A stretch of 64,000 nt of DNA from Latrodectus hesperus. Lineage: Eukaryota; Arthropoda; Arachnida; Araneae; Theridiidae. Position 1 is the first letter of the stretch. Every line of letters starts with the position of its first letter. The notes below the pieces were generated by a model. The model ran no database searches. It was not told the origin of the DNA and worked only from the letters and a program-made list of their open reading frames with translations. The stretch spans positions 72,072,542-72,136,541 of the forward strand of contig CM075858.1 in NCBI GenBank assembly GCA_037975125.1, read 5' to 3'. The translations under genes and the position numbers were made by a program. Below are positions 14,457-25,479 of the stretch, piece after piece.

Positions 14457-17400
14457 TATATGTATACATGTATGTGTATGTGTATACATGTGTGTGTGTG
14501 TGTATACGTGTGTGTGTGTATATATACATAAGACATTTCAGAAAAATTTTTGTTGCTTGTATTTTTTTGATCCCTCACAAAAATATGTATCTGAGAAAGA
14601 CTGATTTAGTGTAATATTTGTGTATATAAAATTCATTTTTTTATTTACATAAAACTTAGACATTAAGTATAATCTAAAATTTTTCTGATATTTTATTTTA
14701 AATTGTATTCTCCTTTGCCCACCTACTTTCATTCTTATTTTATATTCTGCAGCATCTTCTGAAAAAGCACCTTTAGTTGTAGATTTCCTGAAAGATAAGA
14801 AACTTCTTGTAGATGTTGAACCAGAAAAGCCACTGATACACATTAATGGGTAAGAAATAGATTGATTAATTGGAATGATTAGATTTTTCAGTACTTTTAA
14901 ATTTTTTATAAAGGAAATGCTGTGCTTTATTGTTGTATAAATCAATATCTAATTATATTCCAGATTTCTGTTTCATTTTTTGATTTCTTTGAAATTAAGT
15001 CCTTTAAAAGTTCTTAAAAAATACTCTTATATATTGTATTTTAAAATATGTGGAGTAAATGGTATGCAAAAATATAATCCCACTTAAAAAAATTAGAAAG
15101 TTTTTTTTCTGCATCTAAAAATTTTATATTTTATTTTCACCTCATATTATATATTTATTAATCCTAATATGACATCTAAATTGATATTACTGATTTTTGC
15201 AGTTATACTCAATACCCATTTCCGTTTTAATTAGTCCTTGTGTGCAAAATATGACTTTTAAACAACAAACCAAAACCAATCCCACGTCGAGAGTAAGTGG
15301 TTTGCACACCACTTTAAATTAGTATAAATTAAATTTGATCTCATGTGTGAAAAGTTATCTATCAAGAGATAAACAAATTAATCCTTGTTTATAATTCATT
15401 TTAATTAGATTTAAACTGGTGACTAACTTCTATGGTAAATAAAGCATGTATATATCTATTATTCCAGGGATATGTTATTTTCTTATGTTGTGAATGTACA
15501 AATGCAATTTTACATAAAATCTTTTAAAATCATAATTTTTTTTTCAAGAACACACTATCTTATGGAAAAAAAATATGATTTTAAAATAAAAATGTTATTT
15601 TACTGTAGTAATGTTTTAAATAGCACAATAATACTATTCATTATTGTACTGGTGTAGTATTTTTGTATTACAATTTTTTTTAATTATAATGCAAGTCCAA
15701 TATGTTAATTTTGTAGAAAATCAATGTACAAATTTAAAATGTCACTGCTGAAAAACTTGTTTGAATACGGGATAAATATCAAAAAAAAAAAAATTGGCTG
15801 TCTCCAATTTTTAATCAAAAACGTAGTTTAAAAATACTTTTCTCTAAAAAAATAATAAATAAATAAAAGAATTAAAAAAAAGATTTTTGAAGCATTTTAT
15901 TTAATATTTGTTATTATTACAATCTTTTTTATTAAATTTTAAATTATTCTGATGAAAATTTCAATACCAAACATGTTAAAAATTTGCTTGTTTTTTATAC
16001 TCCTTTAGGGATAAGAGTCCAGAAATCACTAAACAACAATTAATGTCTAATGGCAGAGATGTGATAAGTTTGTAAGTAAAATTTTTCTGTATAGTCTATG
16101 AATATTATGTGTAAAGTAAACATGTTTACTTTTAATAGAAATATATAATATAAATAAATACATTTCTCTCTAACTTAATTGTATATATATATATATATAA
16201 TAGGGAAGAAATATACTCTTAATTAATAAATTATTTGATTATTTTAATGTTTCAAAACTGGCGTTAGCTGTTGTATCATGTGTGGGAATAAAAGTCAGAA
16301 TTAAAAGCTTTATTGTCTTTAAAAATAGTATTGCTCATGTCAATTCTGTTTTTTATTGTTTTTGAAAACGCAGAAATTTTTCATTTAAATGAGAATAGTC
16401 TTAATGTTTATATTTAAAATAAATGACAAGTTATTATGAATATAACAGAGAATTAAGATTATTATATTAAAGATTGTTCTTTAATTTTCGTCCTTGTTCT
16501 TTACAATATGTTTGTTGAAATGATTTTGAATTTATTGCTTTATTAGCATTTATATTTTTTAGTAAAATAAAGTTTCTATAATATAATATGATAGTTTTGT
16601 TTACTTTTAATAGGGCTTTTCATAATTTGTTTTATGGGATATTAATCTTCTAAAGATTTAAAATTTATATAATCATATTTCCTCTTACATGTAAAAAAAG
16701 TCGTTTCAATCTAAAATGTTTATGTAATTTACTTACTATTTGTCTTATTTCACAATTTCCATTTGTGATGAAATGACATCCATTATGTTTAATTATCTTC
16801 ATGACAGAAGAGTTATAAGTTTAATTAAGAATGTTATAAGTTTAATTTTATTGTTTCATAGTTTTCAATATAATTATTAAAATACTAATAACTCAAAAAA
16901 TTATAAAATATTTTGTTTTCCAATATTTATAGTGATATTTTGAAAATTAAAGTCACAAGATCGAGTTTCTTTCTGTTAAAGTCAGTATTAGTCTGTCTGA
17001 TAAACATTCCAAATATATCAAATGGTAACAGGAACTGAAAAACAAAGTTAACCAAACTTATTTCTGCATATTTAAAGCTTGATATTTAAAAGAAAATATA
17101 AATTTACTTTAAAATTGAAAAATATGGCTGCTGTGAAATTTATTTGTTCTGATATATAATTTTTAGGGATATTAAGAGTTTATAATTTGCTGTAAAAAAA
17201 AATGTTTTCCCGAATTTTGTTAAAAATTAAGTCAAGATTTTTCTCTTTCATATAATTGATTTTAAGCATTAATTATTTGTGAGATGAGTACTCAATAAAG
17301 TATGTTGGGATTTTTGTGTTACTGGATATACATTGAAATTTTAAGTGGTATGAAATTATACTTAATACAACAAAAGACTTTGTTCATGTTACAAGGATAG

Positions 17401-20400
17401 ATTACAGAAAATATATTCTCTTTTCACACATAAATTTATTTTTGTTTGCATTTTCATAAATTGTTACATTCTGTTTCCTATTCATATAATGATTCATTCC
17501 AATAATTCTAAATTTTAAAAAGGCATAAAAACTACTTTCAAATTTGTTAATATTAACTTTTAAAGGTGCACAAATTAACCCTAATATGTGCAGTAAATTT
17601 TAAGATATTCATTGGTTATAGAAATAAGATAATTTTCCTTAAATTAAAAAAAAATATGTAAATTTCCTGTACAATGCTAAGCATCTTCAGTCAGCTATAA
17701 TACAAGGTAGCAAAGCTACATTTTTGAAAGAGCAGATTCAAATAATTTACTAATAAAAAATTGCTGCATGTGAATTTTAACCTTTGTTATGTTACTCTAA
17801 TTAATTTATGACAATTTTTATTTAATATATTTTTTAGAAACATTCCTGTAAAGAAAACTGCTAATGAAGTCATAAAGGAAGACCCATTAATACCAGTTAT
17901 TAGTGTAAGTAAATAAAGTAAATATTATTATAGGGTATTTTAGTTTTAAAATTGTTTAATTGTTTAATAACTCTTGTTAAATTTAATTTTTGTTGCATAT
18001 AGTTTTCATAATTAAATCTAATTTCTTCATTTCTGGAAGTTTTCTCTTTTGACTCATAAAAAAACGAAAAATTCTTAACAGTATATTTAATAGTTCAATA
18101 ATTTAAAATGAATAAATGATATCTACTCTATATAGATTTACATTAGATGTAAAAAAAATTCAGAATATTTTATTTCATAATTTTTTATTTAGTTCAGGAG
18201 AAAATCTTGTAAAAACGCTGACAAAATAAAAATTTTCTCTAAAACTTATCATAATGTTCAGGTTAAATTTAATAAATTTCTTTTAAGTTATGTTTTTTAA
18301 ATTTAGAAACTTTTCTATATTCCATATCTACTAAAAATCTATTCCAAATTCCTTTTAAATAGTTATTATTTAGATAGATATTTTGAAAATTGCATTTTCA
18401 AAAAGTTATCCTTCTTATCATTTCTGATTTATATTTTATTAACTTGATACATATTTCATTTTTGATATTTTCTCTTGGATTTAAATTTTACTAAAGAATA
18501 TAATAAAAAAAAGAATCTCAAAAATGTACATTTTTAACAGTAATTTTATATCAAAAATTATATTTAATGTATTTAATAAATCCATTTTATTAGGTCCAAC
18601 AAAGCAGCAAATTGTCCACAAAACCAACACCACCCCCACGACGAGTAACACTAACTACAGAACCCTTAAAAATGGATTCTCATAATGATAACACAACTCC
18701 TCTTTTACCTCTAAGAATTCCTCCTCACACTCCTTCTCCAGTTCCTTCCACCCCTTCTCCTTTATCTAACGAACCTCCCCTTCAAATAAATGGGTCTTCG
18801 GTAAATAATGGTCCTAATTCAATGAAATTAACACCCCACAAATCTACAGAACTAACTAAACTTCTTGAGGATGCTGTACAGCAAATGAAATCTATGCATC
18901 TTTCTACTGTTTCTGATACTAATAATACTAAAAAACCTGAAAATTCTGCCTCCAATTTAATTGCTTTTCCTGAAAGTGTTTCCCCAAAAGAAATGGTTGT
19001 AAAGGAGGAAGTGATTAAGGAAGAGCAGGAAAAACCACGTGTTTTAACTGTAAGTGATAATGACTAAGATTTGGTTGTGGTATCTTTTATTTGTATAATA
19101 TGATTGAAGTATTATTTTGTATATTGTGTTATTAATTTATATATCCTTTGCTTCCTTTTCATTATTAATTTCTCAGACTCCATGCATTGTGTATAGTGTA
19201 TTCTAATCAAGTTAGCTGTTTTTTAGAAGATGATTTATTAGTTCACTTATATTGATTATATAAAGATTGATTTTTGCATTATTTGAAGTGATATTAGTAA
19301 AAACAATTTAGTTTATTATTATATCAATTTCCGTTATTCAAATAGTTTAATCATTTCCTCATAAACAATTTCCAAACAGAAATTTTTTATAAAAATTGTT
19401 TGCTGAAGATAGCATATAATTTTTAGATTTGGAAGAAATGACCCATCTCTTTAAAAAGAACTTTTTTACTTTTTGTGCATATTTCTTTTTAAATGATTGC
19501 TTAAATACTTTTCACTTTCATGCAGAACAGAATAAAGAATGATATTATTACTCATTTAGCTGAGAATTAAGAAATAATAACTTGGAATAATTCCAGTGCA
19601 TGTCCATCAAATGTGTTCTTGTATTCATTTCAATTTGCAAAAGATCTGCAAATATTCCAATTCCTTCAGAAATTGATTTTAAAAAATTTAGTGCAAATAC
19701 AAGTTAAGCAGATGTTTTTAATAGATTTGAATTTCATATTGAGCTTGGTTGCTTATATTATTTAAAAATCCACCTTAACAGTAGGTTGCAATCTGATTAT
19801 GCAAAAAATTATTGTTATGTAACAAAAGAAAACATATAGCCCTTTAAAGCGTAAGGTTCTGGTCAAATTACCTTTAATGTGTAAAAAGTGTATGCAGAAC
19901 AACAAATGAAACAATTTTCCATTATTGTATTAAAATTGCTGATTTGAAATACTCAAATGAAAAGGTTTTTCTTTGTTTATATGGGGGGGGGAACAATCAA
20001 TCCTTACTTCCAAAATCAAGCAAATTTAAGTATTATGTTTAAATAATATAAAATGGTTAGAATTGTTATTTTAAATAATTTTATTCTATTTTACAACATG
20101 AAGTTTTATCTGGTAATTAAACTGATTAATATTCCATTCACCAGTTATAATTATTGATATTTAGGATAGTAATTTTATTCTTGAAGTTTTTTAAGTCCTC
20201 AAAAATAACTCAAAACCTTATGAAGTATAGTTATTAAGGATATATATAAAGTTTGTCATGTAGCTTTTGTAAAATGTGCTTTGCTTTCATTTTATTGAAA
20301 TCTTTGTCCTCCTGTCACAATCTTTATTTTGTTTTAGTGCTTATGCTGTTCTAGATTGTTCCAGACATTCGTCCAAAAATATTTATCAAATTCATTTTTC

Positions 20401-21733
20401 AAGTTCTCTTGTTGTCATATGAATGCGTTCTGATTTTCGATTCAACAATTCGTAGATTCAACTCATCTCAATATGCGGTTTAGAATCAACTTTATTCTGT
20501 AGATTCTGGTTAGACCTATTGTCCCTGCAAATAATGAATGTAGAGCGGTAACTAACCAAAGCCATCTGAACTTAATATTGTTTTATATTTAGATTATATA
20601 GCTTGTGTAGTAATATTCAAAGCCTTTTATTTATTTATTTATTTCTTGAAAAATGCCAAAATAACTTCTGATTCCAAATTGTTGATGGCTACTCCATGGT
20701 AGCTTGGTATTTTTCTTCTGAAAGATGTTTCTGGATGTGCTTTAAAAATAGCATATTAATATAACTGATATTTAATAACAGTAATTTTGGAAAAGTTATA
20801 ATTTCAGAAAACGTTTCATATAATACTAGCTGTAAGCTTTTGAAAAATAATTAAATTTACAAATTATTTTGTTTTAAATAAAATCTTTTTATGCCTATTT
20901 ATGTTGCTCCCTTACTCATATAAAATTTCATTTGATGACAGATTTTGGTAAAATTCAATCATTGAACTTATTTTAGCTATTTTTAATATACTAATGAATA
21001 CATATTCATTGAGTATATAAAAAAATCCAAACTTATTTCAAATCAAGACATAAAATTAATAGTTTTTAATATTTAATTGTAGTTAATTTCTTTAGAGATC
21101 TTGTGGATAAAAATGAGCTCTATTCATTCCAATAATTTGAGTATAAATATTTAAAATATCGGATGAATGTTTGGAATGTCACTTTGAAGCCTTGCTTTAC
21201 TCCAGACATTGTGTTTTGTAGTACAACTGTGAGATGTGTTTTTTGAAAAGAATGGTAAATAAGTATGCACATAATTTAGTTTGACTTTGAATTTAGGATG
21301 AAAGTATAAAGGGAATGATTATTAATATGAAAGAAGAAAATCATCTTCATTTAGAAGTAAGTGAACAAAAAAAATAGTTTTACCACATTATAAAATGACT
21401 TGTTAGTTTTAAACTGTCATCTAAATTTTTCTATTGTACTTTACTATTACAATTTGCAACTGTGTATATGTATTGAGAATTTTCTGTTTTGTGTAAATCT
21501 TAAAATTTTCATATTTTTGCAATTTCTTTCAGGAAACTTCTTTTGCTGGAGCTAACCCTGTGACCCGTTCTGTGTCTTCTGCAAGCAGCCGCGACATATC
21601 TGTGCAAGCTATTATGAAAGTAACGTCCAAAACATCACAACTGTCACCATGGCATGTCGACAGTAGTAATGGAGTGGTGTCTTCTGAGAATCCAACTACT
21701 ATTCGTCGCACTGTAATGACCACTGAACTATGA
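2354..21733 (+). CDS. yrt: yurt / EPB41L5-like FERM-domain protein, 3' part of the gene (11 exons, 618 residues visible)
   Basis: Exons: 2354-2523, 4523-4702, 6237-6541, 13457-13645, 14055-14123, 14753-14849, 16009-16071, 17838-17904, 18594-19049, 21297-21356, 21533-21733. All are bounded by AG/GT and total 1857 nt with phases matching at every junction. The first exon encodes the end of the FERM C-lobe ([20 protein letters not shown]) and the start of the FERM-adjacent region ([19 protein letters not shown]). The second has the basic Ser-rich stretch [10 protein letters not shown], a likely aPKC target as in Yurt. The middle is low-complexity; [12 protein letters not shown] and CNILKA resemble short conserved pieces of EPB41L5. 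The end, MTTEL, matches the EPB41L5 C terminus. Yurt/EPB41L5 acts at the cortex of epithelial cells, opposing Crumbs-based apical identity. The N-terminal FERM lobes lie upstream of the window. Assignment is strong from exon 1 and the tail. Confidence 0.93.
2524..4522 (+). other. yurt intron with a degenerate SINE
   Basis: Very AT-rich intron. The only recognised element is the tRNA-like SINE head at about 3365-3485; nothing else stands out. Confidence 0.7.
3365..3485 (+). repeat. tRNA-like SINE family 1, degenerate copy (+)
   Basis: Matches the family seen at 29879-30054: gagctggttgccgaatgg, then ttcagttcaacagt, ggtttgaatctcacctt (box B position), catggatgtttgtagtggtt and a remnant of ccactttaaactg. 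The 3' tail is missing. Confidence 0.75.
4523..4702 (+). CDS. yrt: yurt exon b: FERM-adjacent basic region
   Basis: Begins TGGCAAAACAG after aaaatttag and ends before gtaaat. It encodes [40 protein letters not shown] and an acidic/basic run up to RNEDRGL. The serines set in arginine ([10 protein letters not shown]) are the type of site phosphorylated by aPKC in this region of the family. Confidence 0.95.
4703..6236 (+). other. yurt intron, no recognised element
   Basis: AT-rich intron sequence with long A/T runs. I see no gene, tRNA or clear repeat in it. Confidence 0.6.
6237..6541 (+). CDS. yrt: yurt exon c: Ser/Thr-rich linker
   Basis: The acceptor is tttctttccaag; phase 2 entry gives [18 protein letters not shown]. 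It contains [12 protein letters not shown], resembling a short conserved segment of EPB41L5. The exon ends GATGCAACAG before GTATCG, a weaker donor than the GTAAGT/GTAAAT seen at most other junctions. Open reading continues only seven codons past the donor. Confidence 0.88.
7898..8627 (+). pseudogene. LINE ORF1 (gag-like, PRE_C2HC plus zinc knuckles), frameshifted
   Basis: The first part, [20 protein letters not shown] onward with [20 protein letters not shown], is a PRE_C2HC-type region found before the knuckles in Jockey-clade gag proteins. After a stop at 8170-8172 another frame gives [16 protein letters not shown] and [13 protein letters not shown], two CCHC-type zinc knuckles; a third remnant, [11 protein letters not shown], appears in the next frame (about 8378-8410). 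The last part is Asn-rich. At least two frameshifts break the ORF. The product would have been the RNA-binding protein of the retrotransposon. Confidence 0.78.
8743..11387 (+). pseudogene. LINE ORF2 (APE-type endonuclease and reverse transcriptase), broken
   Basis: Endonuclease motifs: [15 protein letters not shown] near 8770-8815, [12 protein letters not shown] near 8875-8912, GGTGILIKN near 8973, and [11 protein letters not shown] near 9193-9225 after a frameshift at about 9,140. The reverse transcriptase has [20 protein letters not shown] (about 10,080-10,135), [11 protein letters not shown] (about 10,270), [20 protein letters not shown] (about 10,650-10,707) and [10 protein letters not shown] (about 10,737-10,766), the catalytic Asp pair being intact. 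The C-terminal part has [12 protein letters not shown] and later [12 protein letters not shown]. Stops or frame changes at about 9,157, 10,415-10,556 and 10,940 make it inactive. The set is typical of Jockey-like non-LTR elements. Confidence 0.85.
11388..11660 (+). other. LINE 3' untranslated region and A-rich tail
   Basis: Follows the ORF2 remnant. It has a mixed-composition stretch (gggggaggagcccctaacga; gcttgtgtttcatggatcc) unlike the surrounding intron and ends in A-rich sequence from about 11,650, consistent with the 3' end of the retrotransposon. Confidence 0.55.
11823..12026. repeat. Compound GT/AT/TATG microsatellite
   Basis: Alternating purine-pyrimidine tract: TATG and TGTA units, an (AT) run at about 11,881-11,916, a (GT) run of more than 20 units at about 11,955-11,994, then GTAT units. 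Open frames here are an artefact of the repeat. Confidence 0.95.
12248..12930 (+). pseudogene. hAT-like transposase-derived ORF, internally deleted
   Basis: The start [20 protein letters not shown] is followed by a frame change, then [40 protein letters not shown] and [20 protein letters not shown] (12,456-12,640). These resemble conserved stretches of hAT-related proteins in animals. After a gap the reading [20 protein letters not shown] and FCYEQEFSK (about 12,705-12,850) resembles the hAT C-terminal dimerisation region. The catalytic core between them is absent, so this is a deletion derivative, and stops are present near 12,787. Family assignment rests on remembered motif similarity and the flanking 8-bp duplication. 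Confidence 0.6.
13457..13645 (+). CDS. yrt: yurt exon d
   Basis: The acceptor tttttcattttcag is followed by phase 1 entry into [20 protein letters not shown]. The segment [20 protein letters not shown] resembles the EPB41L5 segment containing SNILKA. Donor gtaaat. The exon begins 33 bp after the right end of the hAT element at 13423. Confidence 0.88.
13703..13783 (+). repeat. tRNA-like SINE family 1, 3' fragment (+)
   Basis: tttaaactgtaggtctcaaatctaattagtcctcatgtacaaaaactgatcattggacaacaaacagacc matches, piecewise, the 3' half of the SINE at 29879-30054. The tRNA-like head is missing. Confidence 0.65.
14055..14123 (+). CDS. yrt: yurt exon e (small, 69 nt)
   Basis: Acceptor ttaatatttttag, donor gtaaat, phase 1 at both ends. 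It encodes [20 protein letters not shown] then NHH. Being 69 nt and symmetric, it could be skipped without breaking the frame. Confidence 0.8.
14388..14528. repeat. (TG)n microsatellite with TATG interruptions
   Basis: Long TG tract (about 14,410-14,448) followed by TATG/TACA interruptions up to 14,528, in the yurt intron between exons e and f. Confidence 0.95.
14753..14849 (+). CDS. yrt: yurt exon f
   Basis: Acceptor tatattctgcag, donor gtaaga, phase 1 in and phase 2 out. It encodes [20 protein letters not shown] then [13 protein letters not shown]. No recognised domain; frame continuity supports it. Confidence 0.82.
15224..15282 (+). repeat. tRNA-like SINE family 1, 3' fragment (+)
   Basis: ttaattagtccttgtgtgcaaaat and aacaacaaaccaaaaccaat correspond to the tail of the SINE consensus (taattagcctcgtgtgcaaaaaatgacc ... 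caaacaaacc). Confidence 0.55.
16009..16071 (+). CDS. yrt: yurt exon g (63 nt)
   Basis: Acceptor tactcctttag, donor gtaagt, phase 2 at both ends. It encodes [20 protein letters not shown]. Symmetric, so it may be a cassette exon. Confidence 0.78.
16072..17837 (+). other. yurt intron, AT-rich, nothing recognised
   Basis: Contains a short (TA)8 at about 16,183-16,200. No further repeat, RNA or exon could be supported. Confidence 0.6.
17838..17904 (+). CDS. yrt: yurt exon h (67 nt)
   Basis: Acceptor tattttttag, donor gtaagt, phase 2 in and phase 0 out. It encodes [20 protein letters not shown] then IS. Confidence 0.78.
18594..19049 (+). CDS. yrt: yurt exon i: proline/serine-rich region
   Basis: Acceptor ccattttattag, phase 0 at both ends. 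It encodes KPTPPPRR, a possible class II SH3-binding motif, [15 protein letters not shown], a short helical stretch around [15 protein letters not shown], and a charged end [15 protein letters not shown]. The donor is GTAAGT. If the intron is retained, translation ends after VSDND at 19067. Confidence 0.87.
19050..19067 (+). other. yrt: Possible alternative yurt terminus by intron retention
   Basis: If the GTAAGT donor at 19050 is not used, the reading frame continues as VSDND and stops at TAA, giving a protein without exons j and k and without the TTEL end. Confidence 0.3.
20415..20566 (+). repeat. tRNA-like SINE family 1, degenerate copy (+)
   Basis: gaatgcgttctgattttcgattcaacaattcgtagattcaa is followed by tttagaatcaactttattctgtagattctggttagacc and aactaaccaaag, the full order of family landmarks with many substitutions. 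Confidence 0.6.
21297..21356 (+). CDS. yrt: yurt exon j (60 nt)
   Basis: Acceptor ttgaatttag, donor gtaagt, phase 0 at both ends. It encodes [21 protein letters not shown] symmetric 60-nt exon, so it may be alternatively included. Confidence 0.78.
21533..21733 (+). CDS. yrt: yurt terminal exon with conserved TTEL end
   Basis: Acceptor gcaatttctttcag, phase 0. It encodes [20 protein letters not shown] through [10 protein letters not shown] to RRTVMTTEL followed by TGA. The TTEL end is identical to the last four residues of vertebrate EPB41L5, which supports both the gene assignment and the exon chain. Confidence 0.92.
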   Translation, partial: ETSFAGANPVTRSVSSASSRDISVQAIMKVTSKTSQLSPWHVDSSNGVVSSENPTTIRRTVMTTEL

Positions 21734-23310
21734 AGTGCATTTATTCTTTTGCATCATAAGTATTGTGTTAATCAATTATTGTTGTAATTTACATTCTCTT
21801 ATCAATTTTATATTGCTAATCAATAAACCATATTCAGTTGATGGTTTTATTTCTATAAATTATCTTTAGAAATAATCTAGTTAAAATTCTTGTTCCTGAT
21901 AATTTTATTCTCTAGCATTACAATATAAAATTTCATCTGTTTTTAAAAATAAATTAATATCATATTGATCAGTATTAAATTCCAGTGAAAATTTCTTACA
22001 TCCATTTTATATTAGAAATAACGCAAAATCAGCTGATAATGGCCTTATTTCTTAGAGCGTTCGATTATTAAAAATAAATAAATTAAAATTAAAAATTGAT
22101 TCAGACAGTTTATTCTGTAGCATTATGGTAATAGTAATTAGTGTAAATATTTTAAAAAAAAACATCTCCAGTTAATATTGTAAATATTTATATGCCAGTA
22201 AATTATGCCTATTCATAATAATCGTCATAAAACATACATTTTTAAAAAATTTTAAAGCAGCTATTTTTTTCTAAAATTTCAATTTACAATTTTAGATATG
22301 TATTAAAATTTTAAGGAATTTTAAAAGATAAAGAGGGACCACAATATTTCTCTGTTCCGTCCATTTTATCATACGTTGTCATAAAAATAATTTCTAGTTT
22401 AAAGTACCTTAATAATGATTTTGCCTTCAAAACAAAGCTAACTGTGATGTTTGTTATATGTGACCTATGTATTATATTTATGTTGTCTGACTTTTAAATG
22501 GCAAACTTGATTCTAAAAATTGCATTATTTTATATTTCTTTTAGTGATTATTTTTGTAAAATGAGTATTATTTTATTAAAATGTTTGTCTAATGCTTTCT
22601 GTGCTATTCTGATTTCTATAGTTTTAAATTTGGTACTTTATTTGAAAAATATTGTAAAATAAATATGCAGTACTTTTATAATTCCATTATATCAGATTTA
22701 AGTAGTATACAATAAGTTATGGTAACAAGAAATTTATTTAAACTTTGTTCTGGAATTTTCAAACTGTTATTGTTTGATTTAAAAATTTTTTACTCCACAA
22801 TGATTTATTTCTTTAAACTATATTTATACTGTAACATTTTAATACATGAATAAAAAATTTTATTTCTCGCATATCATCCCTACAGCATTTTCATATTTTA
22901 ATTGTTTTATTACTTCATGGCTGCTAAGTTTACCCTTTTTTCCTAAAAATTAATGGAAAATGTACATGTGGTTGCAGCAGCTTAGCATTTGTGGAACTAT
23001 TTTTATTGTTGAAGTACAGGGATGATATATACTTTAAACTGTGTTGAGTACTTTCTTTTAATAATTATACTAATTTTTTGTAAATTTTGTTTCCAAACAA
23101 TTGTGCCAAGATGTTTTTTGTTTGCCATACATAAAATTGTGTTTGTGTAATTCATTGTCACATTATATTCATACTTGCTTTATTAATGTGTGAATTAGAT
23201 CTCCAAGTATGAGATTGCACTTTGTATATTCTTTATTTTGTAATTAGATGATAATGAATATTTTGTATGAAATTCGGAGGTGTTCCATTCATTTGGAATA
23301 AAGATCTTTG
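21734..23310 (+). other. yrt: Putative yurt 3' UTR with several poly(A) signals
   Basis: AATAAA hexamers lie at 21822-21827, 22658-22663, 22849-22854 and 23297-23302. The last is in a less AT-biased stretch (ttcatttggaataaagatct) and is a plausible distal site; the first would give a short 3' UTR. No other gene is seen here. Confidence 0.5.
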
Positions 23311-25184
23311 AAATATTGTGTAACTGAATGATTTGCATCTTTTTTATTCATACATTTTAAACAAATATAAAGATTCAAATTAATGTAATAATCAATTAAT
23401 AATTTACAACTTATGGTCTGTCAGATCATATCTTATTTACAAATTGTATATTGAATATATATTTTAGTTAAAATCATATTTTCTGCAATAGTGACATTAA
23501 ATGCAATGACAAATTCTTATTAAAAATATCTTTGTTTATATAATATCCAGAAATGTCGAAAACTGTTTTAATAATAGAAATCAAAATTTTAAGTAATTAA
23601 CTTTGAAAATTAGTTATTTAAGTGCTTATTTTACATCCTATAATAAATAATAAAGAGTAACTGATGTTTAATTGATAATGTATTTAACTTTATGTTCTGA
23701 AACAAAATACTACAAGAAACTGTTATAAACATTTGATTTAATACTAGTTGGGAATATGATTTCTTAATGCTGAATTATGATATTATAACTAGGTTCCTAA
23801 AAAAGGAAAATTTTTTCTTCACTTACAAACAAATTAATGTAAACATATAAAAAATTTAAAATCAGCGAAATTTCATGTCAAATATTTCAAGTCTTATTAC
23901 TTACATTACTCTGACATTAATATTTTAGTTAAATAATTTCATGACTAGTTTGCATTGTTCTATACAATACTTACAACGAGATTCACTACCTAGCACAATT
24001 ATTAATTATGTACACAAAATTTTCTTTTAATTTCAGAGTGAGTCGAAATATATCTGTTGAAATTGCACTTGGCAGAAATCTAAGAACTTGAATACTTATA
24101 TCTATTACAAAAAATGTTTTTTTCCATAAAATAAAAAATGATAGTAACATTGTTTTATCAATCCATACAAGGATGCTAATTATATATATATAATCCTTCT
24201 AGAAATGAACACCACAATGGGTGCTGATGACTTTTGTTTCTCATTACAAAATGTAAACATGTGTTAGCACTTTTAAAATATGAGAACAAACATCTTTTGA
24301 AGCTTCAAGTTGGTAAAATGATATTGTTTGAAGTTATTATCCTTCAAATAAAATATATAAATTAGTTTAATTTGTCCAGTTTACATAATATTTAAATACC
24401 AATATTTTTAATAGTATTCATGTGTATCTGTGGTTTTCTGGACTTTTACTATTAATCATTCATCCTGCATTATTTATTAATTCAATGTATTCACGTTAAT
24501 GTGATAGTACCATTAGACATCATTGATATTTTTATAATTACTGAAAATAAATTTAAATGAATGTCATTAAACTATAAAAAAATAGTAAAAAAAAAAGGCG
24601 TTTAAAATGGTCTTGGAAATTTTTTTCATATTTATGTGGGAATATTATGCAGCAATGAAAGATATAAAGTCAAAAATATCTGCATTCTATTTTATAAGGA
24701 AATATATGTAAATACTCAAATTAGTTAATACATTATAAGTAAAATTAAATTCTATTCCAAAATGTGAAATTAAAGTGATTTAAGACTCAGAATTTTAAGC
24801 ATGATAAAAAAAAAATTTCCTATTAAAAAATAACATGTGTAACTACTGACAAGTTTGCTTATTAGTAAACCACCTGTTCAGCTGTTGCCTAAATTAGCAG
24901 AAGTGCTTTATATAAGAGCACTAAATTTTAATTATTACATTATACCATTCAGATTTGTGGAAAAGCTAATGCAGTTTGGCACACATGCACTGTTCAAGCA
25001 AGAAAAGACTACATTTTTTTGAGAATTTTAAAATAAGAATATCAATTTCCTGGTGTTATTTCAAAGTGATTTAACATGTGAGTGGATATAACACACCAGA
25101 TTTGATAGTATAAATAGAATGCCGTGTCCTGGAAGTGACATTCTAAATAATTTACTTTCCTGTAAGTCTTGAATTTCATGCATA
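23311..25184. other. Intergenic stretch between yurt and the LTR element
   Basis: Uniform AT-rich sequence with short AT runs (for example 24,180-24,192). No ORF, exon chain or known repeat recognised. Confidence 0.6.
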
Positions 25185-25458
25185 TGCGGTGATTTTGGAT
25201 GTCGTGAGTCGGATATTTTATATCACCGACGCGAAATTGTTGAATAGAATACTACTCCATAAAAGTGAACAAACTTTTATTTACAGTAGGAGGTGAAATG
25301 CGTGCTACAAGAACACCAGTACACGTGACAAGATTATATAATCAGTTAGTTACAATATAGTTTCCAAGCAAGGTTGAGTAATTTACATAAGTGCATAAAG
25401 TTAGTTTTTCCGTGCCGCCAGGTCGGGAGTTGCGGTGGTGTATGGCATGGCCACCGCA
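25185..25458 (-). repeat. 3' LTR of the Gypsy element
   Basis: Starts tgcggtgattttggatgtcg and ends ggccaccgca on the plus strand; so TG...CA when read in element orientation. It differs from the other LTR by substitutions and by lacking about 21 bp of small insertions. Confidence 0.88.
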
Positions 25459-25475
25459 GTATCCCCTTCCCAGTG
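25459..25475 (-). other. Polypurine tract of the Gypsy element
   Basis: Read on the minus strand, ctgggaaggggatac lies directly before the 3' LTR, the expected place for the plus-strand primer. Confidence 0.65.
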
Positions 25476-25479
25476 TAAC

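Noticed and set aside
14538..14945. 135-codon minus-strand open frame
   Set aside because: It is the shadow of yurt exon f and its flanking introns on the opposite strand.
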